A stretch of DNA of 52,157 nt. Source: Bacteroidales bacterium (lineage in GTDB: Bacteria; Bacteroidota; Bacteroidia; Bacteroidales; Bacteroidaceae). A program made the position numbers and the translations under genes. The notes under the pieces were generated by a model, which saw nothing but the letters and a program-made list of their open reading frames with translations, had not been told where the DNA came from and ran no database searches. The stretch is taken from assembly GCA_022784065.1 (NCBI GenBank), contig JALFUO010000029.1:1-52157 (forward strand). Reading direction: 5' to 3'. Shown one piece after another: positions 1 to 8,892 of the stretch (position 1 is the first letter of the stretch; every line of letters begins with the position of its first letter).

Positions 1-170
1 GCCTTCGACATAGTCTGTTATTACTTGTGATTTGTCGCGTCGTTTGCCACCTATGAATTGTTTGCCGCAATCCTTGCATTTATACATTTGGCTGGAACCT
101 CTACGCCCGTTCCTTACAACGTTTGAAGAGCAACAAAAAAAAGCATTTTTTTACCATATCATTAATAATA
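1..170 (-). mobile_element. N-terminal fragment of a transposase with a zinc-ribbon-like motif, running off the left edge (family uncertain)
   Basis: Reverse-strand translation of ~1-133 reads CCSSNVVRNGRRGSSQMYKCKDCGKQFIGGKRRDKSQVITDYVEG, a C-x2-C type transposase N-terminus. The upstream ATG (MVKKCFF...) is out of frame by one base at a T8 run. Confidence 0.6.
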
Positions 171-339
171 TGGCACAAAGATATGAATATCAAGATATTG
201 ATGGGCATATCATCCTACTTTTTGTCCACCCTTCCTATTTTCCTTTTATTCATTGGTTAGTTCCACAGAGACTCCGTGACTATCTATGACACAAAAGCCG
301 GGACTGAAACAGTTTGTTTACGCATTGTTTACGCAGACA

Positions 340-383
340 TGAAAAAAGCACTTGCGAGAAACTCGTAAGTGCTTGATTTTTAG
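340..383 (-). terminator. Rho-independent terminator-like hairpin downstream of tRNA-Met
   Basis: AGCACTTGCGAG-AAA-CTCGTAAGTGCT inverted repeat flanked by A-run/T-run. Confidence 0.75.
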
Positions 384-385
384 TG

Positions 386-459
386 TGGACCAGCCAGGGC
401 TTGAACCTGGGACCTCCAGATTATGAGTCTGTTGCTCTAACCAACTGAGCTACAAGTCC
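386..459 (-). tRNA. tRNA-Met (CAT)
   Basis: Reverse complement GGACTTGTAGCTCAGTTGGTTAGAGCAACAGACTCATAATCTGGAGGTCCCAGGTTCAAGCCCTGGCTGGTCCA folds as a cloverleaf; anticodon loop CTCATAA. Confidence 0.9.
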
Positions 460-624
460 GAGAGCGCAAGGGTGCGCCCGTATGTGTTGCAAAAGTACAA
501 CTTTTTTGCTTTGCCGCAAATAGTTCGGGGGCTTTTGTTGCTTTTGAACCCTTAAAATGTGCCGTTAAAGTGCCATTGAAGACTGCGATTGCGGGCTCGC
601 TTTGATTGGAGCTGCTTCCCAAAC

Positions 625-1020
625 CTATTGGCAGAATGCTTTGTGGATGTTGTCAGCAATGGCTTGCATTTCTTCTGCAGGTAGTTGCAATTTGTCTTTG
701 CGGAAATCCATGTCGCCCTCGCTTTGCAGCGGGATAAGGTGAATGTGCGCATGGTTCACTTCGAGGCCAAGCACAGCCATGCCAACCTTGCGGCAGGGAT
801 AAGCTGTCTTGATGGCAGCCGCTACGCGCTTGGCAAAGACTGTGAGCGCGGCGAGTTCCTCGTCGGTGAGGTCGAAAAGATAGTCCACCTCGCGCTTAGG
901 CACAACAAGCGTATGGCCTTTGGCTACGGGGTTGATGTCGAGAAAGGCATAATGCTTTTCGTCTTCGGCGCATTTGTAAGAAGGTATTTCGCCGGCTATG
1001 ATTTTGCTGAAAATGGTCAT
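625..1020 (-). CDS. HIT family protein (histidine triad nucleotide-binding)
   Basis: MTIFSKIIAGEIPSYKCAEDEKHYAFLDINPVAKGHTLVVPKRE ... NHAHIHLIP (HxHxH triad). Confidence 0.95.
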   Translation of the reverse strand: MTIFSKIIAGEIPSYKCAEDEKHYAFLDINPVAKGHTLVVPKREVDYLFDLTDEELAALTVFAKRVAAAIKTAYPCRKVGMAVLGLEVNHAHIHLIPLQSEGDMDFRKDKLQLPAEEMQAIADNIHKAFCQ

Positions 1021-1038
1021 GGCAACAATATGAATAAA

Positions 1039-1506
1039 TTATTCCACGCTGATTTTGAGAATTTCGAGCTGAATAGTGCCTTGAGGAATTTTCACGTCAA
1101 CCACATCGCCCACCTTCTTGCCAAGCAGACCTTGCGCAATGGGCGTAGTAGAAGAGATTTTGCCTTCACGCAGGTTGGCCTCGCTTTCGCTGACGATGGT
1201 GTATTTCATCACCATGTTGTTTTTCACGTTTTTCATCTCGACAGTAGAAAGGATCTGCACCACGTCGTTTTTGAGTCTGGCGGGGTCGATGATTTTAGCG
1301 TCGGCAATGGCTGCTTTAAGGTTGTTGATTTTCATTTCGAGCATGCCCTGTGCTTCTTTTGCGGCATCGTACTCGCTATTTTCCGAAAGGTCGCCCTTGT
1401 CGCGTGCTTCGGCGATAGCGGCTGAGGCTGCGGGGCGCTCAATCGTTTCCATGTGTCTTAACTGGGCTACCATTTTGTCGTAGCCCTCTTGGGTCATATA
1501 AGCCAT
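1039..1506 (-). CDS. greA: Transcription elongation factor GreA
   Basis: MAYMTQEGYDKMVAQLRHMETIERPAASAAIAEARDKGDLSENSEYDAAKEAQ is characteristic of GreA. Confidence 0.96.
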   Translation of the reverse strand: MAYMTQEGYDKMVAQLRHMETIERPAASAAIAEARDKGDLSENSEYDAAKEAQGMLEMKINNLKAAIADAKIIDPARLKNDVVQILSTVEMKNVKNNMVMKYTIVSESEANLREGKISSTTPIAQGLLGKKVGDVVDVKIPQGTIQLEILKISVE

Positions 1507-1618
1507 AATGCTGTGGTTGTATTAGTTTTTTGCAGATGTCAAAAAAAAAGGGAAAGAACCCCACCGCTTTCGTAAGCCACGGAATTCTTCCAATTCTGCT
1601 TAAATTATTAAGATTATG

Positions 1619-1691
1619 AGCCGAAAGCCGGACTCGAACCGGCGACCCTTTCATTACGAATGAAATGCTCTACCAACTGAGCTATTTCGGC
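1619..1691 (-). tRNA. tRNA-Thr (CGT)
   Basis: Reverse complement GCCGAAATAGCTCAGTTGGTAGAGCATTTCATTCGTAATGAAAGGGTCGCCGGTTCGAGTCCGGCTTTCGGCT; anticodon loop TTCGTAA. Confidence 0.93.
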
Positions 1692-2033
1692 AATGTTTGC
1701 AAGGCGAGAAAGATGCCTTTCCCTTTTTGCGGTGCAAAGATATGAAGTTTTTTCATATAAAACAAGGAGAAAAGGGCTTTTTTCATAAAAGTCTTATATG
1801 AAAGTCCCCTAAGGGCTGTTTGCCATACATAAAAAAGCGGCTCGTCCTCACGGATAAGCCGCTTCTGCTTTTTATGAAACAAAAATAGAGATATTTGGGA
1901 GAAATCAGAAACGCTTTAAGCACCAATTTTCACAAACTGAATGATTAAACGGAGCATCGACACACAATATATATAATATATATGTATGTATCACTCCTAA
2001 CGTTACTGACCAGCCAGCACGGTTCTCTACAAT

Positions 2034-2098
2034 TTTCGTGCAAGCGAGCGCAATCAAGTTTACTTGAAATTGCCGAGCGCAGCCGAAAATCCCGAATG
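2034..2098 (-). repeat. Degenerate copy of the promoter-bearing dispersed repeat (see 6543, 37055, 38411)
   Basis: gcaagcgagcgcaatcaagtttacttgaaattgccgagcgcagcc matches the core of the other copies in reverse orientation. Confidence 0.75.
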
Positions 2099-2131
2099 GT
2101 GCAGGCTTATTGCTTTTTACTCTTTTATACT

Positions 2132-4174
2132 TCAGAAATTCTTTTTCCAGTTTTCAAGGCCTGCTTTGAGGAAATCTGTAAAGCGGCCGATGTTTTCGTC
2201 GTACGAATACGAACCCGTGAGGGGTTTGCCGTCATTGTCGAGCAGTACGTAGAAGGGCTGGGCGTTCGCTCCAAACTTGGAGCGTTGCAGATAGCTCCAC
2301 TTGTCGCCAACGGTGCGCAGCGTGGTAGTCTGCCCGTTCTCGGTGACTTCCATCTTCTCGGGCAGAGGGGTCTTCTCGTCCACATAGAGCGAGATAAGCA
2401 CGTAGTCCTTAGTGAGGAAATCGCGCACGCTGGGATTGTTCCATACGGCCAGTTCCATTTTGCGGCAGTTCACGCAACCGTGCCCCGTGAAGTCGATGAA
2501 TACGGGCTTGCCCGTCTGGCGGGCATAGGCCATACCGGCATCGTAGTCTTTGAATTTCGCCTCGATATGCACGGGGTCGAGATTGAAGTCCTGCGTGGAG
2601 AGGGGCGGCGCAAAGGCACTCACGGCCTTGCAGGGCGCACCCCAAAGTCCAGGTATCATATAGACGGAGAACGCTATCGAAGCCAAGGCGAGGAAGAAGC
2701 GCGGCACGGAGGTCTTGCGCTCGTCTTCGTCATCGTGGGGGAATTTCACGAGACCGAGCAGATAGAGCCCGAGAATAAAGAAGAGGGCGATCCAAAGCGT
2801 GAGGAACGTTTCGCGGTCGAGGATATGCCAGCCATACGCCAAGTCGGCAACAGACAGGAATTTGAGGGCGAATGCCAGTTCCACGAAGCCGAGGCATACC
2901 TTCACGGTGTTGAGCCAGCCGCCGCTCTTGGGCGCGCTTTTCAACAAGGTGGGGAAGAGCGCGAAAAGCGTGAACGGCAGGGCCAATGCGAGGGCAAAGC
3001 CGAACATGCCGATCGTGGGCGCAAGCGCGGAGCCGCCACTCGTGCTGACCTCTACGAGCAAGAAACCGATTATCGGGCCGGTGCAGGAGAAACTTACGAG
3101 CGCTAGGGTGAACGCCATGAGGAAAATGCTGAGCAGACCCGTTGCCTTTTCGGCCTTTCCATCGACCGCCGCGCCCCACGAGGAGGGCAGCGTAATCTCG
3201 AAACCGCCGAGGAAGCTGGCGCCGAACACGACGAGCATCAAGAAGAAAAGTATGTTGAATACAGCGTTCGTAGAGAGGTCGTTGAGGGCGGAAGCTCCGA
3301 AAATAGAGGTGATGATGAGGCCAAGGGCCACATATATCACTACGATGGAGAGGCCGTAAATGATGGCGTCGCGAATGCCTTTGCGGCGGTTGCCCGAGCG
3401 TTTGAGGAAGAAGCTCACGGTCATTGGGATAATGGGCCACACGCAGGGCGTGACCAATGCGAGCAGGCCGCCGAGGAAGCCGAGGAAGAAGATAACGTAC
3501 CATGCCTTGCCCGACACGTCGCTTTCGCTCTGACCGAAAGATTGCAACTCTTCGATAACGGGTGTCCACCACAGGGCGGTTTCGGCGGAGTCTGCCTTAG
3601 CCACGGCTAAAGGTTCTTCGCTGGTAAGGGGTACAGCGGCGGCAGTGTCGGCAACTTCGGCTGCAGGCACAGCGGTTTCGGGCTGCGGAGCGGGTGCGGC
3701 TGTTTCAGCGGCGGCGGCTGCGGGGCCGTCAGAACCTTTGAGGTGACAGTCGACAGAGGTGGGCGGCAGGCAGTTTTCATCGTTGCACGCGCCGAATTTC
3801 AGATAGCCTTTCAGTTCGTAATTTTTCTCCGTAAGTTCCACGCGCTGCGTAAATACGGCGGTGTGTTCGAAGAAAGTCACGGGCATCTCGAAGATCGGGT
3901 CTTGCATGGTCCTTGCACCCGCGCCGGCTTTGAGCTTGCCGGCGAGTTTCACGCCCTTAGCCTCGTCTATGCCGAAAGATGCCGGCGTGGGGCCGCCATC
4001 AGGAATGTCTGTGGAATAGATGTGCCAGCCGGCATCGGCCTTACCCGTAAACACAATATCTATCTGCGTGGCGCTCACTTTTTTGTATGCCACGCTAAAG
4101 GTTACCTGCGCCTGCGCTACGCCGGCACAAAGGGCAAGCAGCAAGAATAAATAATGCTTGAAGAGTTTGGTCAT
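2132..4174 (-). CDS. Protein-disulfide reductase DsbD family (N-terminal DsbD domain, CcdA-like TM domain, C-terminal thioredoxin-like domain)
   Basis: LVTPCVWPIIPMTVSFFLKR TM motif and FTGHGCVNCRKME thioredoxin-like CxxC; signal peptide. Confidence 0.93.
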   Translation of the reverse strand: MTKLFKHYLFLLLALCAGVAQAQVTFSVAYKKVSATQIDIVFTGKADAGWHIYSTDIPDGGPTPASFGIDEAKGVKLAGKLKAGAGARTMQDPIFEMPVTFFEHTAVFTQRVELTEKNYELKGYLKFGACNDENCLPPTSVDCHLKGSDGPAAAAAETAAPAPQPETAVPAAEVADTAAAVPLTSEEPLAVAKADSAETALWWTPVIEELQSFGQSESDVSGKAWYVIFFLGFLGGLLALVTPCVWPIIPMTVSFFLKRSGNRRKGIRDAIIYGLSIVVIYVALGLIITSIFGASALNDLSTNAVFNILFFLMLVVFGASFLGGFEITLPSSWGAAVDGKAEKATGLLSIFLMAFTLALVSFSCTGPIIGFLLVEVSTSGGSALAPTIGMFGFALALALPFTLFALFPTLLKSAPKSGGWLNTVKVCLGFVELAFALKFLSVADLAYGWHILDRETFLTLWIALFFILGLYLLGLVKFPHDDEDERKTSVPRFFLALASIAFSVYMIPGLWGAPCKAVSAFAPPLSTQDFNLDPVHIEAKFKDYDAGMAYARQTGKPVFIDFTGHGCVNCRKMELAVWNNPSVRDFLTKDYVLISLYVDEKTPLPEKMEVTENGQTTTLRTVGDKWSYLQRSKFGANAQPFYVLLDNDGKPLTGSYSYDENIGRFTDFLKAGLENWKKNF

Positions 4175-4192
4175 GTATGTATAAATATATTG

Positions 4193-4264
4193 TACCCCCG
4201 CCGAGAATCGAACTCGGATCTAAAGTTTAGGAAACTTCTATTCTATCCGTTGAACTACAGGGGC
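4193..4264 (-). tRNA. tRNA-Arg (CCT)
   Basis: Reverse complement GCCCCTGTAGTTCAACGGATAGAATAGAAGTTTCCTAAACTTTAGATCCGAGTTCGATTCTCGGCGGGGGTA; anticodon loop TTCCTAA. Confidence 0.9.
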
Positions 4265-4485
4265 GGCGCGTCGGCACACGCTTTTGAAGCGGCAAAGGTA
4301 GGCTTTTTTTTGTAGAAATTCCCCTTGAAACCGCCATTTTCTTACGTGAAAGGGTTATTTTGCGCCGTTTTCTCGGATATTTCAACCGAAACTTTGGTGC
4401 GGTCGCGATTATTTAGTTTCTTTGCAGACTGATTATCATACAACAAAAACGCTGATACCAAAATTTATCTCCTAAAAGAAGTGAC

Positions 4486-5826
4486 ATGACCACAATCATC
4501 ATCTTCGTTTTCCTATTCGGCTATATGTGCATAGCCTTAGAGAGTGTGTTGAAAATCAACAAGGCCGCCACGGCTCTGCTGATGTGCGTAGCGTGTTGGA
4601 CGTTGTTCATGGTCGACCCCGGGCAGTATTTCCCCGAAGTGGCGGGAATGGCTGCCGATAAGGCTTCGCAGGTCATCAACGAGCACTTGCTGCTGCGCCA
4701 CCTCGGCGATGCGGGCGAAATCCTGTTTTTCCTGATGGGTGCCATGACGATTGTTGAAATCGTCGATGCCAACGGCGGCTTTAATTTCGTGAGCGACCGT
4801 CTTGCCACCCGTTCCAAGCGCAAGCTGCTTTGGCGAGTGGCTGTCATCACCTTTGTGCTCTCGGCTATTCTCGATAATCTCACCACGAGCATCGTGATGG
4901 TAATGGTGCTGCGCAAGCTTGTGCGCGACCCGAAGGACCGCCTCGCGTATGCCGCGCTCGTAATCCTCGCCGCCAACTCGGGCGGCGCGTTCTCGCCCAT
5001 CGGCGATGTTACGACCATCATGCTGTGGATTAAGGGTTGCATCACCACAACGGGCGTGATGAGCGAGGTGATCCTGCCGTCGGTTGTCTCGGTGGTTGTG
5101 CCTACGTTCCTCCTGCAATTCTCGCTCAAAGGTAAATTGCCCGACGGGCAGCACCACTCAGCCAAGACGCACGCCGACGAGGTGGTCTTCTCGCTTTGGG
5201 AGCGCAACCTCGTGTTCTTCGTCGGCGTGGGCGGCCTTTGCTTTGTGCCTGTGTTCCGTTTCCTCACGGGTCTGCCGCCCTTTATGGGCATTCTGCTCGT
5301 GCTGGGCTTGCTGTGGACGATGACGGAGATTTTCTACCGCAACAAACTGGTTGACTGCTCCATGAAGCAGCGCGTCACGAAGCTGCTTTCGCGCATCGAC
5401 CTCTCTACTATTCTCTTCTTCCTCGGCATACTCATGGCAGTGGGCGTGCTGCAGGAGACGCATGTGCTCACCGCTTTCGGCCAATGGCTCAACGACGTGA
5501 GCAACGGCAACCACTATCTCGTCACGGGCGTGATCGGCGTGGTGTCGAGCATCGTGGACAACGTGCCGCTCGTGGCAGGCTGCATGGGTATGTATCCCAT
5601 TTCTACCGGCGACTTTGCCGTCGACGGCATCTTCTGGCAACTGCTGGCCTACTGCGCCGGCGTGGGCGGCTCGATGCTGATTATCGGTTCGGCTGCCGGC
5701 GTGGTGGTGATGGGCTTGGAGAAAATCACCTTCGGCTGGTATCTTAAGCATTTCACGTGGCTGGCCTTCGTGGGCTATCTCGCCGGTATTCTCTGTTACG
5801 CTGCCGAGAAAGCCCTTGGATTGTAA
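4486..5826 (+). CDS. nhaD: Na+/H+ antiporter, NhaD type
   Basis: Multi-TM protein with DNLTTSIVMVMVLRKLV, NSGGAFSPIGDVTTIMLW and VDNVPLVAG motifs of the NhaD/ion transporter superfamily. Confidence 0.9.
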   Translation: MTTIIIFVFLFGYMCIALESVLKINKAATALLMCVACWTLFMVDPGQYFPEVAGMAADKASQVINEHLLLRHLGDAGEILFFLMGAMTIVEIVDANGGFNFVSDRLATRSKRKLLWRVAVITFVLSAILDNLTTSIVMVMVLRKLVRDPKDRLAYAALVILAANSGGAFSPIGDVTTIMLWIKGCITTTGVMSEVILPSVVSVVVPTFLLQFSLKGKLPDGQHHSAKTHADEVVFSLWERNLVFFVGVGGLCFVPVFRFLTGLPPFMGILLVLGLLWTMTEIFYRNKLVDCSMKQRVTKLLSRIDLSTILFFLGILMAVGVLQETHVLTAFGQWLNDVSNGNHYLVTGVIGVVSSIVDNVPLVAGCMGMYPISTGDFAVDGIFWQLLAYCAGVGGSMLIIGSAAGVVVMGLEKITFGWYLKHFTWLAFVGYLAGILCYAAEKALGL

Positions 5827-5850
5827 TATCTCACTAAAAATATCTCGATT

Positions 5851-6534
5851 ATGAAAAAGATTATTTGCTCGCTGACCTTATTGTTTGTTTTAGCCAGTGC
5901 TCTGCCTGCCTCCGCCATCGGCTTCGACTGGGGTGTAACAGGCGGTTGGAACTATTCCAAAGTGAAGATGAAGAATTTTAAGACAAGCTTTGATACGAAC
6001 AATCGCGCCGGTTGGTTTATCGGTCCGAAGGTCTATCTCAGTTTGCCGCTCGGCTTGGGCGTTGATGCGTCCATTCAGTATTCTTTGCGCCGCATGAATA
6101 TGGGCGACTGGGAATATGACGCGAATGGCTACCCCGTGCAAAATCCCGACGGCACGTATGCCACTGTCAGCACTACGAACAACTATCACAGTTTTGAAAT
6201 ACCCGTAAACCTGCGTTACAGCATCGGCCTCGGCAAAGTCGGTTCCGTGTATCTCGCCACCGGTCCGCAGTTTGGTTTCGGCATCGGCAACACCAAGTGG
6301 ACCAACTACGAGGGCGTGTTTAAGAAAGAAAACATGGTGACCACATGGAACATCGGCGCCGGCATCAAGGTGCTCGGCCATGTAGAGGTGGGCGTGGGCT
6401 ACAACTTCGCCTTCGGCAAGACGGGCACAACAACCGTGCGTAAGACTAACGACCAAAACGGCAGTGACATCGAGTGGCAGAACATGGACTTCAAAACCAA
6501 TACGTTCCAAGTGCAGTTGACGTACATTTTTTAA
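5851..6534 (+). CDS. Outer-membrane beta-barrel (PorT-like) protein
   Basis: Signal peptide MKKIICSLTLLFVLASALPASA; alternating beta-strand pattern; C-terminal TFQVQLTYIF. Confidence 0.8.
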   Translation: MKKIICSLTLLFVLASALPASAIGFDWGVTGGWNYSKVKMKNFKTSFDTNNRAGWFIGPKVYLSLPLGLGVDASIQYSLRRMNMGDWEYDANGYPVQNPDGTYATVSTTNNYHSFEIPVNLRYSIGLGKVGSVYLATGPQFGFGIGNTKWTNYEGVFKKENMVTTWNIGAGIKVLGHVEVGVGYNFAFGKTGTTTVRKTNDQNGSDIEWQNMDFKTNTFQVQLTYIF

Positions 6535-6542
6535 GTAAAGCA

Positions 6543-6629
6543 GGGGCGTTTTAAATAAAATAGGCTGCGGCTCGGCAATTTCAAGTAAACGTGATTGCGC
6601 TCGCCTTGCACTATTTTTGCAAAACGCCC
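6543..6629 (+). repeat. Long form of GGGGCGTTTT...AAAACGCCC dispersed element with promoter-like core
   Basis: ggggcgttttaaataaaataggctgcggctcggcaatttcaagtaaacgtgattgcgctcgccttgcactatttttgcaaaacgccc; aligns over its whole length with the reverse complement of 37055-37140. Confidence 0.85.
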
Positions 6630-6702
6630 GCCGATGTGCCGTATGGCAAAATGCTTTGGGGCAAACATAACCAGACGTTTCGCAACTAAATAAATATTCT
6701 TT

Positions 6703-8826
6703 ATGGCAAGGAATACAGAAGTGAAGAGCGACGACAAGATGCGCGGAGGCGTGGCGGTGGCTTTGATGCTGCTGCTCACCATCGGTGCGCTCTCTTATTT
6801 CATGCCGCGCGAGAGCAAGTTTGGCTATGAATATGAGCTTTATCGCCCTTGGCGCTATTCGCCGCTGATTGCCACGTACGACTTTCCCATCTACAAGACC
6901 GCAGAAGAATTGCAGGCAGAGCGCGACAGCGCAACCAAGAATTTCCTGCCCTTTTTCTGTTGGACGGCCGATGCCGGCAAGAGCCAGCTCAAAGCCTTTG
7001 AGCAAGCCCGCCGCACGGACGCGCTTAAAAGCGTGCCCCCTGCCTATGCCGTCCACGTGGCGAAACTCCTGAACCAAGTTTATGAGCGCGGCATCGTTTC
7101 CAACGAGGCAATGACCGAACTCACGCGCAACAACCTCAAGGGCGTGCGCATCATCAGCGGCACAGAGGCGGTGCAGCGCGGCGCGGCCGACATCTTCACC
7201 ACGCGCTCCGCCTACGAATACATCATGTCGGCAGACACAGCCCATTTCGCCCGCGAAATACTCACGCGCTGCAATATCAATTCTTATCTTTCCCCCAACC
7301 TTGCCTGCGACACAGCCAAGACCAACGCCGCGTTTAGCGACCTGATCGCCGCCGTTGCGCCTGCGAGCGGCATGGTGCAGAGCGGGCAGCGTATCATCGA
7401 CCGGGGCGAGATTATCAGTCCCGAGCAATACAAGATATTGCAGTCGTTCGAGCGCGAGAGCAACCGCCGCAGCAGTCCGTCCGAGGGGCTGTGGTCCACG
7501 ATTTTCGGGCAGATGCTTTTCGTGGCGTTGCTCTGCCTCGCCTTTGTGGGCTACCTCAAGCTTTTCCGCCGCGACTACCTCACGTCGCCCCATAGCATCT
7601 TCCTGATGTTCTGCCTCATCGCCGTGTTCCCGCTGATGACCTATGCGCTGATGAAGCACATGTTTTACAGCGTCTACATGGTGCCCTACGTCATAGTGCC
7701 TATGTTCGTGCGCGTCTTCATGGACTCGCGCACAGCGTTCCTTTCCGCCGTGGTCACCCTCCTGCTTTCGAGCATCGCGCTGCATGCCCCCTATGAGTTC
7801 CTCTGCGTGGAGATGATGGGCAGCCTCGTGGCCATCTACGCCCTGCGCGAGCTGACGGAGCGTTCGCAGCTGATGCGCGTGGCGTTTGCCGTCACCCTGG
7901 TGCAGCTTGCCACGATGATGGCCTGCGAGCTGGCGCAAGGCACAGACTTCGCCATGCTCGATGTCTCTACATATATATATATAGTGGTCGGCGGCGTGCT
8001 CCTGCTCTTTGCCTACCCCTTGCTCTATCTCATCGAAAAAACCTTCGGCTTCACCTCCGGCGTGACGCTCGTGGAGCTTACCAATACCAACAATAGCATT
8101 CTGCGCCGCATGTCGAAGGTGGCGCAGGGCACGTTTATCCATTCCCTGCAAGTGGCGAACCTTGCGGCAGAGGTGGCCGACAAAATCGGGGCAAAGCCGC
8201 AGCTCGTGCGTGCCGGCGCACTCTACCACGACATTGGCAAGATGCGCAACCCCGCCTTCTTCACCGAGAATCAGAGCGGCGTGAACCCGCACGACAGCCT
8301 CGACGAGGAAAGCAGCGCGCGCATCATCATCAGCCACGTCACCGAGGGGCTGAAGCTGGCAGACAAATATCACCTGCCCACGGTTATCCGTGACTTCATA
8401 CGCACCCACCACGGCAAGGGACGTACCAAATACTTCTATATCCGCTGGCAGAACAGCCACGAGGGGCAAACGCCGCCCGATGCCTTCGATTATCCCGGAC
8501 CAAATCCCTTTACGCGCGAGCAGGCTATCCTCATGATGTGCGATGCCGTAGAGGCCAGTTCGCGCAGCCTCAAAGAGTATTCTGAGGAGAATATAAAAGC
8601 GCTGGTCGAGAAAATTATCGACGCGCAGGTGGCAGAGGGCTGTTTCCGCCAATGCCCCATCACCTTCCGCGACATCGACGATGCCAAGAAGGTACTAATC
8701 GACAGCCTTAAAACCATCTACCACACGCGCATCGCCTATCCCGAACTCAAACAGGGCGAAACGCCCGAGCCGCGCCCGCACAACACGCTCTTCGGTACAG
8801 GCTTGCACCGCACGTGGCGCAAGTAG
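6703..8826 (+). CDS. 7TM-HD family phosphohydrolase (PgpH-like, HDIG domain)
   Basis: 7 TM region followed by LVRAGALYHDIGKMRNPAFFTENQ ... ARIIISHVTEGLKLADKY HD motifs. Confidence 0.92.
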   Translation: MARNTEVKSDDKMRGGVAVALMLLLTIGALSYFMPRESKFGYEYELYRPWRYSPLIATYDFPIYKTAEELQAERDSATKNFLPFFCWTADAGKSQLKAFEQARRTDALKSVPPAYAVHVAKLLNQVYERGIVSNEAMTELTRNNLKGVRIISGTEAVQRGAADIFTTRSAYEYIMSADTAHFAREILTRCNINSYLSPNLACDTAKTNAAFSDLIAAVAPASGMVQSGQRIIDRGEIISPEQYKILQSFERESNRRSSPSEGLWSTIFGQMLFVALLCLAFVGYLKLFRRDYLTSPHSIFLMFCLIAVFPLMTYALMKHMFYSVYMVPYVIVPMFVRVFMDSRTAFLSAVVTLLLSSIALHAPYEFLCVEMMGSLVAIYALRELTERSQLMRVAFAVTLVQLATMMACELAQGTDFAMLDVSTYIYIVVGGVLLLFAYPLLYLIEKTFGFTSGVTLVELTNTNNSILRRMSKVAQGTFIHSLQVANLAAEVADKIGAKPQLVRAGALYHDIGKMRNPAFFTENQSGVNPHDSLDEESSARIIISHVTEGLKLADKYHLPTVIRDFIRTHHGKGRTKYFYIRWQNSHEGQTPPDAFDYPGPNPFTREQAILMMCDAVEASSRSLKEYSEENIKALVEKIIDAQVAEGCFRQCPITFRDIDDAKKVLIDSLKTIYHTRIAYPELKQGETPEPRPHNTLFGTGLHRTWRK

Positions 8827-8892
8827 GGGCGACTTGTCTTATTCCCTCGTCTACTTGTTTACTCGTCTACAAATTATAACAAAACACCCAAT

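Noticed and set aside
32-289. 85-aa plus-strand ORF at the left edge
   Set aside because: Antisense to a recognisable transposase N-terminus and extends into AT-rich noncoding DNA.
310-335. Direct repeats GTTTACGCA next to tRNA-Met as a possible integration (att) remnant
   Set aside because: Two 9-nt copies are too short, and no integrase or matching tRNA-3'-end duplication is visible in the window.
1982-3106. 374-aa plus-strand ORF
   Set aside because: Antisense to dsbD, which has clear motifs.
5890-8652. 920-aa minus-strand ORF spanning the PorT-like and 7TM-HD genes
   Set aside because: Antisense to two well-supported genes and reads through the 6543-6629 repeat; composition artefactual.
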